64,000 bases of DNA from contig CAZTFQ010000001.1 of assembly GCA_964613035.1 (NCBI GenBank), forward strand, positions 93,940 through 157,939, in the 5' to 3' direction. The position numbers and the translations under genes were made by a program. This DNA comes from CAVIQK01 sp964613035. GTDB lineage: Bacteria > Bacillota > Clostridia > Christensenellales > DTU072. The notes beneath the pieces are model-generated. The model saw only the letters and a program-made list of their open reading frames with translations. It did no database searches and was not told the DNA's origin. Shown here one piece after another: positions 8,781-17,500 of the stretch; position 1 is the stretch's first letter, and every line of letters starts with the position of its first letter.

Positions 8781-10103
8781 ATGAAAAAGTTTATTTCGGT
8801 TTTGCTTATAGCGGCGATTATGTTATCTCTCGCGACGTTCGCGTTGACCGCGTGCGATTTCGGAGGCGGCGAAAACAACAACGGCGGCAACAAGGGCGAT
8901 ACGGACGAGCCGTCCGATATTCCGAGCGGATCGTGCTACGATATCACTTTCGTGTGGAACAACGGAGGGAATCCCGACACGCGCCGCACCCGAAGCGACG
9001 GCTTTTTGAGTATCGACGATATAGAAAATATCATGGACAAAGAAAAGGTCGCCAGAGGCGGATATGTATTCCAAAGCTGGTATGCCGACGAGGAGTTTAG
9101 CGAGAAGGTCGATATGGCGGATAAATTTACTGCCGATACCACGCTGTACGCCAAGTGGAATAAGACCGCGACTTATACGACGGAGGGCAACGGGAACGAG
9201 TATATTTACTTCGGCGAGTATCCTCAGACTGAAATTAACGACGAGATTTTAATTGAAGCACTTAAAGAGATCGTAGGCACGCCTCCGTCCTCGATAACCG
9301 AGTCGACTTATGAGTGGAAGTCGATGGGATGCTTGGTAGAAGGCAACGTAACCGATGACTGCATATACGCCGACGTGGAATATAAAGGTGAAAAATACAG
9401 ATGCGTGTATATCAATAAGAATCGTCTCTCTAAGGGCTCTTCCTCCTACGGCAACGCGTCCACGCAGTACGACAACGGCTATATCGCAGGCAAGACGTAC
9501 TGGTTCCGCTTCGACCCCATCAAGTGGTATGTGTACGGTAAAGACGGCTCGTACGACCCTAAACTAGTCTCGACCGTAGTCCTGGACACGATTCAGTTTT
9601 ATAGCGAGGTTTATGAAGGAACACAAGGCCGCGACGGCGCCACCGGAGTGTACGCCAACGATTACGCTCACAGCGACGTCCGCAAAATGCTGATGGGAGA
9701 ATTCTATAATACGGCGTTTTCCGAAACGCAAAAGAGCTTAATCAAAACTTCCGACGTCTATAACAAGCTGACCGATAAAAACGATATGAATTACGAGAGT
9801 AGCCTTCATCAGACCGATACGCAGGATAAAGTATTTCTTCTCTCGTACAATCAAGTCTTCGGACAGCAAGAGACGGACAATTATTTTTGGGGAAACTCGT
9901 CTCGTTGGAAAATCGCCACGGCTTACGCGATGTGCGCAGGAGTCCACGTGGACGGAGATCTCGCTCAATGGTGGTTACGTACTCCTTGGTTGAACGATAC
10001 CACCGGTGCTTATATAGTTCATACCAACGGTAATTTCGATCATTTTCCCGTCGACTACACGTGCGTCGGCATACTCCCCGCATTGACAATGTCCTGGAAA
10101 TAA
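8781..10103 (+). CDS. Surface lipoprotein with InlB-type repeat and DUF6273-like domain
   Basis: A 440-residue lipoprotein. The signal peptide ends in LTAC with lipidated Cys25, followed by a Gly/Asn-rich linker. Residues about 53-125 form one Listeria-Bacteroides repeat (FQSWYADEEFSEK ... TTLYAKWN). The rest, from EYIYFGEYPQTEI to the end, matches the DUF6273 pattern, with WFRFDPIKWYVYG and a Trp-rich C-terminus (WWLRTPW). This domain is common in gut Clostridia surface proteins and its role is unknown. AAGGAGAAGG precedes the ATG. No promoter is visible after the leuS terminator, so it may lie inside leuS. Confidence 0.82.
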   Translation: MKKFISVLLIAAIMLSLATFALTACDFGGGENNNGGNKGDTDEPSDIPSGSCYDITFVWNNGGNPDTRRTRSDGFLSIDDIENIMDKEKVARGGYVFQSWYADEEFSEKVDMADKFTADTTLYAKWNKTATYTTEGNGNEYIYFGEYPQTEINDEILIEALKEIVGTPPSSITESTYEWKSMGCLVEGNVTDDCIYADVEYKGEKYRCVYINKNRLSKGSSSYGNASTQYDNGYIAGKTYWFRFDPIKWYVYGKDGSYDPKLVSTVVLDTIQFYSEVYEGTQGRDGATGVYANDYAHSDVRKMLMGEFYNTAFSETQKSLIKTSDVYNKLTDKNDMNYESSLHQTDTQDKVFLLSYNQVFGQQETDNYFWGNSSRWKIATAYAMCAGVHVDGDLAQWWLRTPWLNDTTGAYIVHTNGNFDHFPVDYTCVGILPALTMSWK

Positions 10104-10132
10104 ATTTTCGATGAATAATTGAAACGAAAAAC

Positions 10133-10166
10133 AAAAGGTTGTTCTCCGAATCGGGACCAACCTTTT
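10133..10166. terminator. Bidirectional terminator between convergent genes
   Basis: AAAAGGTTG (10133-10141) pairs with CAACCTTTT (10158-10166). The interior can also pair. A/T runs at both ends let it serve the lipoprotein on the + strand and the redox operon on the - strand. Confidence 0.8.
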
Positions 10167-10201
10167 ATAATAAGTCGTAAAAAAATCGATTTATATAACT
10201 T

Positions 10202-10780
10202 TTACAGAAGCTTTTCTATTTCTTCTTTCAGACTGTCGAGTGACATCTTTTCCGTTAAGGAGAAGCGTATGACGCCTTCTTTGTCTAGGATGACGGTCAT
10301 GGGATAGGCGGCTTTGTTACCGAGTTTTTTTGCCAATTTGATGCTTTCGTTGTCTATCCCGAAAGTTAATTCGTAATCGGAATAGCCGTGTTTGTCCAGA
10401 TATTTCTGTTTGTCGACTTTGACGTCGACGTCGTATGCGTGTATCGCCAGTATGCGTACGCTGTCTCCGTAGAGAATCTGAGCCTCGTTGAAGTGGGGGA
10501 GCTCCTCGTTACAGGGGGCGCATTTCGTGTACCAGAAGTTGAGTACGATTACCTGACCGAGGGATTCTTCGAGACGGAACGTGCCGCCGTCGGCACCTGC
10601 CGAGGAGAACAAGTCTATGGTGAAGTCGGGGCATTTTTCGCCGACTTTATATCTATATGCCACGTCGTCGCCTTGGTTGCTTTTGTCGAGGACGTTGACG
10701 TACAGCGCTATTCCTACGAAGAGTGCGACGAGAAGTATGACTGCGGTAATTTTTAATATAAGTTGCGCTTTACGTTGCAT
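10202..10780 (-). CDS. TlpA/ResA-like membrane-anchored thioredoxin
   Basis: A 192-residue thiol-disulfide oxidoreductase with an N-terminal anchor helix (about 9-29) and an extracytoplasmic thioredoxin fold. The redox motif is C87-A-P-C90 in WYTKCAPC, with cis-Pro at 160 in AAYPMTVILD. The central GKCPDF-like segment (GEKCPDFTIDLF) is typical of the ResA/TlpA branch. It is the last gene of a three-gene minus-strand operon, five bases after the polyferredoxin. The context suggests it receives electrons through that protein to reduce disulfides or peroxides outside the cell; this is inference. Confidence 0.9.
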   Translation of the reverse strand: MQRKAQLILKITAVILLVALFVGIALYVNVLDKSNQGDDVAYRYKVGEKCPDFTIDLFSSAGADGGTFRLEESLGQVIVLNFWYTKCAPCNEELPHFNEAQILYGDSVRILAIHAYDVDVKVDKQKYLDKHGYSDYELTFGIDNESIKLAKKLGNKAAYPMTVILDKEGVIRFSLTEKMSLDSLKEEIEKLL

Positions 10781-10785
10781 CTTCT

Positions 10786-11787
10786 CTACTCCTTATCGGC
10801 GTTGTCCGCGGGTTGCTCGCTTTCCGCGGGCGCTTTGTTGACCGCCTTAGCCATAGACAGAAGGTCGACGTTTTCGGCGAGTACGGGAGTGTCGAGGGCG
10901 TTTTCTTTCAAAAACAGCTTGGAGCCTTTCCATGAGATAGCCTTGACCGGGCATACTTTAATGCACGCGCCGCAATGGATGCATTCGTGGTCGCCCACGT
11001 GCTTGATATCCATCTTACATACCGATATGCACATCCCGCAGTCGGTACATTTGGTTTTGTCCAGCTTGACGCCGAGAAGCGCCACCTTGCAGAAAAAGCC
11101 GTATATCGCCCCCAGCGGACATAAAAAGCGGCAGAAGAAGCGGAAGAAGAATACGCTGGCTACGATAATGATTATGAGTAGCGTTACCTTCCAGGTGAAG
11201 AGCGGTCCGAGCATCGCGTACAGGTCGGAGTTGTTGGGATTGATCAGTAAGCCTATTCCCCCGAGAAGAGTGCCGGACGGACAGATGTATTTACAAAACG
11301 CCGGTACGCCTGTCTGATACATTACGGGAATGATTACGACAAGCACCAGCAGAAGGACGTATTTTAAGTAAGAAAAAACTCTCGTGACTTTGCTCTTTTT
11401 GACTTTGGGCGTTTTAATTTTATACAACAGCTCCTGTATAAGTCCCATCGGGCACAGGAAACCGCATATCGTGCGTCCGAGTAGCAGTCCGAAGAGGACG
11501 AGTATACCGAATATGTACGCGGGTACGGTTGTACCGGAATTGGCGAGAGCGTTTTGCAGAGACCCCAGAGGACATGCTCCTATCGCGCCGGGACAGGAAT
11601 AACAATTGAGTCCCGGTACGCAAAACGACTTGGTGTCGCCTCTGTATATGGTGCCGTTAGAAAAGCCTTTGATGTTGGCATTGTAAAGGAGCGCCGAATA
11701 TACCTGTATCAGTCTGCGCTTGGACGGGAGATGATTTTTGATCAGTTGCCACGCCTTGGATGCGGCGTTTTTTAGTTTTTCTTTCAT
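10786..11787 (-). CDS. NapH/YccM-like membrane polyferredoxin
   Basis: A 333-residue membrane iron-sulfur protein. The N-terminus has a cysteine cluster (GLNCYSCPGAIGACPLG). About five membrane helices carry two CxxxCP motifs (CGFLCP and CRFLCP). Near 225-270 there are two [4Fe-4S] motifs, CTDCGMCISVCK and CIHCGACIKVCP. Such proteins move electrons across or along the membrane. It lies between the cysteine-tailed membrane protein and the TlpA-like thioredoxin with four- to five-base gaps, so the three probably act as one transmembrane electron relay. The electron donor is not encoded nearby. Confidence 0.9.
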   Translation of the reverse strand: MKEKLKNAASKAWQLIKNHLPSKRRLIQVYSALLYNANIKGFSNGTIYRGDTKSFCVPGLNCYSCPGAIGACPLGSLQNALANSGTTVPAYIFGILVLFGLLLGRTICGFLCPMGLIQELLYKIKTPKVKKSKVTRVFSYLKYVLLLVLVVIIPVMYQTGVPAFCKYICPSGTLLGGIGLLINPNNSDLYAMLGPLFTWKVTLLIIIIVASVFFFRFFCRFLCPLGAIYGFFCKVALLGVKLDKTKCTDCGMCISVCKMDIKHVGDHECIHCGACIKVCPVKAISWKGSKLFLKENALDTPVLAENVDLLSMAKAVNKAPAESEQPADNADKE

Positions 11788-11791
11788 ATCG

Positions 11792-12619
11792 TTAACCCAG
11801 TCCTATACATTCCGTGCAAATATTAATGGCTTTTTCTAGAAGGTCTTCCAGTCCGCCGTTGAAAGCTCCGACTATAATCAGCACTACGGCAGTGACGGCG
11901 AGCGCGATACGCGCGGCAAGTAGGGAGTACTTGGAGACTTTTTTGTCTTTGAATATATCCGGTATGCGGAAGGGAAGAGCGTTCTTTTTGTTTTCGGAAG
12001 GTTTGACGCCGCCTTTAGACTCGACGAGTAACCGTTTTATCTCTTTGATTTCGGCTTTGGAAGCCAGCTCGCAATACACCGTCGCGATAACGGCGAATAA
12101 AAACGACGCGCCTATATAAGGAAGAATCTTCGGGAGCATTTTCAGGATATCCTCGGTAGGATTGAATCCCGTCCCGAATGGAGTATAATTGGAGGGGTCG
12201 AGTACGACGATAGAGACCATAATTACGGACAAGACGCTTACGACTATAGCGACAATCCAGGATATCTTTTTAATAAGCTCCGTCCTGTCGATGAATTTAC
12301 TGCGAGAATCGGTAGGGAGTCTCATTAGAAGTCTGTCGGCAAGAGCCGTGGAATACACGGTGGCTCGGACGCGCTCCGGGACTCTCGGAACGACTGCGTT
12401 GACGATGCCGCACGCGATGACTGCGGCTATCCATATATATAACACCCACGCGATCTCGGACAGATAAGAGGAGACTTTGGCGTAAGAATAGGGGGAATCT
12501 TCCGCAGAGTGATATATACGTTGAGTCTGCACGATAAGAAGTATGCCGCACACTATCGTCAGCACGCTTAAAACGACGTCGCAGGAGACTCTTATAATCT
12601 TTTTTCCTTTTTCGGTCAT
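11792..12619 (-). CDS. Membrane protein with C-terminal CD1871A-like CxxC tail
   Basis: A 275-residue protein with about five membrane helices and no recognised domain in its first 230 residues. The last helix runs into AINICTECIGLG. That ending resembles the tiny clostridial 'CD1871A family CXXC motif' proteins that accompany a polyferredoxin and a thioredoxin in other Clostridia (from memory). Here the tail seems to be fused to a larger membrane body. GAGGAG lies six bases before the ATG, and a TTGACG-17-TATAAT promoter precedes it. The two cysteines are likely a redox or cluster site facing the polyferredoxin, by inference. Confidence 0.7.
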   Translation of the reverse strand: MTEKGKKIIRVSCDVVLSVLTIVCGILLIVQTQRIYHSAEDSPYSYAKVSSYLSEIAWVLYIWIAAVIACGIVNAVVPRVPERVRATVYSTALADRLLMRLPTDSRSKFIDRTELIKKISWIVAIVVSVLSVIMVSIVVLDPSNYTPFGTGFNPTEDILKMLPKILPYIGASFLFAVIATVYCELASKAEIKEIKRLLVESKGGVKPSENKKNALPFRIPDIFKDKKVSKYSLLAARIALAVTAVVLIIVGAFNGGLEDLLEKAINICTECIGLG

Positions 12620-12666
12620 TAATAACTCCTCGCCCGACGGTTGCGGACGTATTCAAACATTTTATA

Positions 12667-12695
12667 ATTATATTATAACGTCGTTGCCTCGTCAA
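12667..12695 (-). promoter_or_regulatory. Promoter of the minus-strand redox operon
   Basis: Reading the minus strand: TTGACG (12695-12690), 17 bases, TATAAT (12672-12667). It is back to back with the cysteine desulfidase promoter. Confidence 0.7.
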
Positions 12696-12730
12696 GTATT
12701 TGGCTCCTAATAGGGGCGGGGCTTATTCGT

Positions 12731-12759
12731 TTGACATACAGCGAGTCGTGTAGTAAAAT
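12731..12759 (+). promoter_or_regulatory. Promoter of the cysteine desulfidase gene
   Basis: TTGACA (12731-12736), 17 bases, TAAAAT (12754-12759). The predicted leader is about 30 bases and carries the ribosome site AGAGGAAAAG, so there is no room for a riboswitch. Confidence 0.75.
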
Positions 12760-12797
12760 ATTCGATAATCAATTCGCTTAAGAGGAAAAGATAGCTT

Positions 12798-14093
12798 ATG
12801 GATAAATGCGTTTATCGGAATTTTCTCGACATTCTCGAGGAGGAACTCCTTCCCGCCATGGGGTGTACGGAGCCTATAGCCGTAGCGTATGCGGCGGCTC
12901 TGGCGAGAGACGCGCTTAAAGGATGTCCGATTAAGGCGAAGATATCCGTCAGCGGCAATATTTTGAAAAACGTCAAGAGCGTCGTCGTGCCAAATACAGG
13001 AGGTCTCAGAGGTGTAACCGCGGCGGTTGCGGCGGGGATTTCCTTGGGAAAAGCTGAAAAAAAGCTTGAAGTCCTCTCGGAAATAAGCAAGGACGACGTG
13101 CCGGTTATAGAGAAGTTGATGAGAGAGTGCGAGTTCTCGATAGAGAAGAGCGCTTCCGGCGAAATATTCGATATCGCCATAAGACTGTTTTCGGATAAAG
13201 GAGAGTCTTTTTCTCGTATCAAAGGTTATCACACCAACGTGGTTCGCATAGAGTCGGACGGAGAGGTCGTCTACGACGGCGAAAACTCCTGTACTGAGCT
13301 CGACGTGCACGGCGACGAACTGCGTTCTGCCGACAGAAGCGAGTTGAACATAAAGAACATCGTGGAATTTATCGACAACGTCGATTCCGCACTGCTGGAG
13401 CCCACCGTCGGCAGACAGATAGAGTATAACTCGGCTATATCGAAAGAAGGGTTGACCGGCGACTACGGCGCGTCCGTAGGAAAAGTTTTGATAGATTCTT
13501 ACGGCGACGACGTGCATAACAGAGCCAGAGCCGCGGCGGCGGCAGGGTCCGACGCCAGAATGAACGGGTGCAATCTTCCCGTGGTCATCGTCTCGGGTAG
13601 CGGCAATCAGGGTATGGTCGCGTCTCTTCCCGTGGCGGTGTATGCGGAATATCTGGGCGTCGACAGAGACAGACTGCTGAGAGCGGTCGCTCTTTCGGAT
13701 CTCGTCACCATACATCTCAAGAGCGGCATCGGCAGACTGTCCGCGTATTGCGGAGCGGTGTCTGCAGGTTGCGGCGCGGGTGCCGCCGTGACTTATCTGT
13801 ACGGAGGCAACGTCGAAGAAATTTCTCAGACCGTGACCAATGCTCTCGCCATAGATTCGGGGATAATTTGCGACGGAGCCAAATCCAGTTGCGCGGCGAA
13901 AATAGCTTCCGCGGTTGACGCCGGGTTGCTCGGCATGGAGATGAGCAGACGCGGTAAAAGATTCCGTAGCGGAGACGGCATTCTGGACGGCAACGTCGAA
14001 AGTACCATAGAAAACGTCGGCGATATCGCACGCAACGGAATGAGAGAGACTGACGAAGAAATCATCCGTCTGATGATTAAGAGTTGTAACTGA
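12798..14093 (+). CDS. cyuA: L-cysteine desulfidase / serine dehydratase-like protein (CyuA, UPF0597)
   Basis: A 431-residue cytoplasmic enzyme of the CyuA/UPF0597 family, which breaks cysteine to pyruvate, sulfide and ammonia with a [4Fe-4S] cluster. The signature LLPAMGCTEPIAVAYA holds C23. Further conserved cysteines are C318 and C325 (YCGAVSAGCGAG), C358 (IICDG) and C365 (SSCAAK); cluster ligands should be among these. SGSGNQG, a family hallmark, is present in the middle. Transcribed alone from its own promoter, divergent from the redox operon. Some members act on serine, so the exact substrate is not certain. Confidence 0.88.
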   Translation: MDKCVYRNFLDILEEELLPAMGCTEPIAVAYAAALARDALKGCPIKAKISVSGNILKNVKSVVVPNTGGLRGVTAAVAAGISLGKAEKKLEVLSEISKDDVPVIEKLMRECEFSIEKSASGEIFDIAIRLFSDKGESFSRIKGYHTNVVRIESDGEVVYDGENSCTELDVHGDELRSADRSELNIKNIVEFIDNVDSALLEPTVGRQIEYNSAISKEGLTGDYGASVGKVLIDSYGDDVHNRARAAAAAGSDARMNGCNLPVVIVSGSGNQGMVASLPVAVYAEYLGVDRDRLLRAVALSDLVTIHLKSGIGRLSAYCGAVSAGCGAGAAVTYLYGGNVEEISQTVTNALAIDSGIICDGAKSSCAAKIASAVDAGLLGMEMSRRGKRFRSGDGILDGNVESTIENVGDIARNGMRETDEEIIRLMIKSCN

Positions 14094-14352
14094 CCTTAGT
14101 CGGAGTTGATATTACGCTTCTTAATAGTAAAAAGGAAAATTCAATCCGATTATATAAAGAAACGTAATATAAATGTCGTGCGGCGCCTCCGAAAAGTATT
14201 TTATCAAACGTGAATTTAATGCATAAATCGTCGTTGCGATTTAAGAAAATCTCTGTTTTTATGAGAAAACAACGAATTTTTATACCGATTTTTGCATACT
14301 GTGAATAAATTTTGAAAATTTTAAAAATTAATATTATATTTAGGTATTGCGT

Positions 14353-14381
14353 TTGACAATCATAAATAATCGTGATAAAAT
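14353..14381 (+). promoter_or_regulatory. Promoter of the giant surface subtilase
   Basis: TTGACA (14353-14358), 17 bases, TAAAAT (14376-14381), preceded by an AT-rich block. The predicted start near 14388 gives a leader of about 140 bases, long for this window. Confidence 0.8.
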
Positions 14382-14406
14382 ATTGACTTAAATGGTATTA
14401 TCGAAT

Positions 14407-14443
14407 TTTTTGCGGTTACCGTAACCGAAACCGACCGCAAAAA
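14407..14443 (+). promoter_or_regulatory. Nested inverted repeats in the subtilase leader
   Basis: TTTTTGCGG (14407-14415) pairs with CCGCAAAAA (14435-14443). Overlapping it is the palindrome GGTTAC-C-GTAACC (14414-14426). Sitting about 20-55 bases after the predicted start, it could be an operator for a dimeric repressor or an alternative leader fold. Confidence 0.5.
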
Positions 14444-14527
14444 CGTAGTTTTTAAGATAAATTTCTACGACTCGATTTTGCCGAACGGATAAAGAAGAAG
14501 ACGATTTTTTCGTCGGGAGGTTATATT

Positions 14528-17500
14528 TTGAAAAGTGTTTTGAAGAGAGTCATATGTCTTGCTCTGGTTGCGGCGTTCAGTCTGTCGCCTATGGTCGCTT
14601 TTTACGACGGTGCCGCGGACTGGTTTGAAAACGACTCGCTTTTTACCGACGTGACGGGAGACGTGGATCTGTCCTCGATGTCTATTGCCAATCTCGCGTC
14701 GACGGTTATGCTCAATTCTTCCAAGAGCTCCGTTCGCACGCTCATCGTCAGCCTGGAAGGGAAGAATCTGGTAGAAGAAGCCGACGGACGTAAAGTCTCC
14801 GATTACGCGACTTCCCCCGAAGGCATCCGTAAGAACAATAAGTTGAAGGCGTCTCAGGATAAGTTTTTGGAGAAACTCGAGACCCTCGGCATTTCTTATA
14901 CGCTTAAAAATCGTTACACCGCGGTCAGTAACGCCGTAGCGATAGAAGCGGATACCGCGTATATTTCGATCATCAAGGCGATATCGGGAGTAGAGAGCGT
15001 ATGCGTTTCCGAGACTTACCTGGAACCCGAGACTGTCGATATGGGCACGTATGCTTCCGCGGACGAGAGCGATATGGACGAGGCTCTTTCCAAGGCGTCC
15101 GCCGTCGTTAACAAGACCAGCGTCTACAAGACGGGTGTTTACGATTCCTCTTCGGTCACCGCTCTGGGCGACGGATATCAGGGAGACGGTTCCGTAGTCG
15201 CCATTATCGACACGGGTCTCGATTATACTCACAACGCCTTCATCTGGGACGCCGAGCACGAGAGCAGATATTCTCTCGACAACGCGGCTTTTTCCAAAGA
15301 GACGATTTCGAATATTCTCTCGGAGAAGAGTTTGAAGGCTGAAGAGCTTTCCGCGTCCGAAGTCGGCGGCAACAAGACGATCTCCGTCAACGACGTGTAT
15401 ATCAGTCAGAAGGTGCCTTTTGCATACGACTATGCGGATAAGGACACCGACGTATATCCTTCCTACTCCAATCACGGCACTCACGTCGCGGGTATAGTGG
15501 CTGGTTACGATCCCGACGGATATACCGATAAAGAAGGCAATCATCAGGACGAAGCTTTCGTGGGCGTGGCTCCCGCGGCACAGCTTGTGATTTGTAAGGT
15601 CTTCACCGACGACCTCGACGATCCGGAAGTAGGCGGAGCCGAAACCGAAGATATTCTGGCGGCTCTCGAGGATTGCGTGTTGCTCGGAGTGGACGTCATC
15701 AATATGAGCTTAGGTACCAGCTGCGGCTTCTCCACCACCGACGACGGCGACGAAGAAGGCGAGATGCTCAACGAAGTCTACAGCAGCGTAGGCGCGGCGG
15801 GTATCAGTTTGGTCGCGGCTGCCAGTAACGATTACAGTGCAAGTTACGGCGGAACTTTCGGTACCAACCTCGCTTCCAACCCCGATTCCGGTACGGTAGG
15901 TTCTCCGTCCGTTTTCGCGGCGGCTTTGTCCGTTGCAAGTATCAGCGGAAAGACTTCTCCTTACTTCATCGCCAACGGCAATTTGCCCGTATATTACGAA
16001 GAATCCAGCGATAAATACAACAAGTACTACGACTTCTCGGAGATGATGCTGGAAGTTTCCTCTAACGGTTCTTTCGAGTACGTGGTAGTCCCCGGCGTGG
16101 GAAGATCTTCCGACTACGCCTCGGTTGCCGATAAGCTGGAGGGGCGCGTCGCTCTGGTCAAGCGCGGAAGTACCACTTTCCAAGAGAAGGTCGAGCAAGC
16201 GATGAGTCACGGCGCGATAGGTATCGTCGTGTACAACAACGTTTCCGGTATGATAAGAATGTCTCTCGGCGAAGTCGAGAATCCCATTCCGTCTTCGGCT
16301 ATCTCTATGGACGAAGGCAAGGCAATGGTTGCCGCCGCCAATTCTCAGGGCATAGGCACTATAAAAATCGACGAGTCCTATCAGGCGGGTCCCTTCATGA
16401 GCGACTTCTCGTCCTGGGGCGCAACCCCCGACCTTAAACTTAAGCCCGAAGTAACCGCTCATGGCGGCGAAATCACTTCGGCGGTCCCCGGCGGTTACGG
16501 CGAGCAGAGCGGTACCAGTATGGCTTCGCCCAATATGGCAGGCGTCATCACCATAGTGAGAAGCTATCTTAAGAGCAAATATTCCATTACCGATACTGTC
16601 GAACTTAATCGTCGCGTCAATCAGCTGGTTATGAGCACCGCGACTATCGTGTACGATAAAGATAACCTTCCTTACTCTCCCCGTAAGCAGGGCGCGGGAC
16701 TCGGAAGTCTCGCCAACGCCGTCTCCACGGGCGCGTATCTCTATACGGAAGACTCCTCTATAGACAACAGACCCAAAGTCAACCTCGGCGACGACAAAGA
16801 AAAATCCGGTGTGTACCCTGTTACTTTCAAAATAAGCAATTTCGGCAGCTCCGACTTGTCGTTCGAACTTAATCCTATTTTAATGACCGAGACTCTCGCC
16901 AGCGACGGTCTGGCTGTAGCGGAGCAGGCTTACTTGCTCGACGATATCACGCCTACCTGGACGGTAAGAGGCAACGGTACTACGGAAAATAACGGAATCA
17001 TCACGATAGCGGCAGGGACCGAAGCGGATATTACCGTAACTTTCACGTTGTCTTCCGCGGAAAAGGATTATATTGAGAAGAGCTTCGTCAACGGTATGTA
17101 CGTAGAAGGTTTCGTCCAGTTGGTCAGTCGGACCGACGGTCAATGCGACCTGACGCTACCCTTCCTTGGATTCTACGGCGACTGGAGCGCGGCTCCCATG
17201 CTGGACTACGACGCTTACGAAATAGCCGCCGCGGAACAGGATTCTTCCATCAAGGACGAAGAAAAACCTCAAGCCAGCATTTGGGCTACTCAGCCTTATA
17301 CCACTTATTATAACGACACTTATTCCATGCCGATGGGTTCTTTCGCTTATTTGCAAGACCCCGACGCGGATCAGATATACACTACGGAGGAGCACAACGC
17401 CGTCTCTTGTTACGACGAGTTTTACGGCGAAAACAACGCCAACAACTATCTCACCACGTATCAATTCAGAGGATTGTACGTAGGAATGCTCAGAGGCGCT

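Larger units (their letters stand above)
14094..14527. other. Intergenic region with AT-rich stretch, promoter and leader dyads
   Basis: 434 bases without a gene. It holds an imperfect inverted repeat (14109-14122 against 14157-14170, 13 of 14 matching), a strongly AT-rich block (about 14270-14350) that could act as an UP element, a promoter at 14353-14381 and two nested dyads at 14407-14443 in the leader of the giant subtilase. I see no tRNA, no small ORF with a good ribosome site, and no terminator with a T-run after the cysteine desulfidase gene. Confidence 0.7.
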
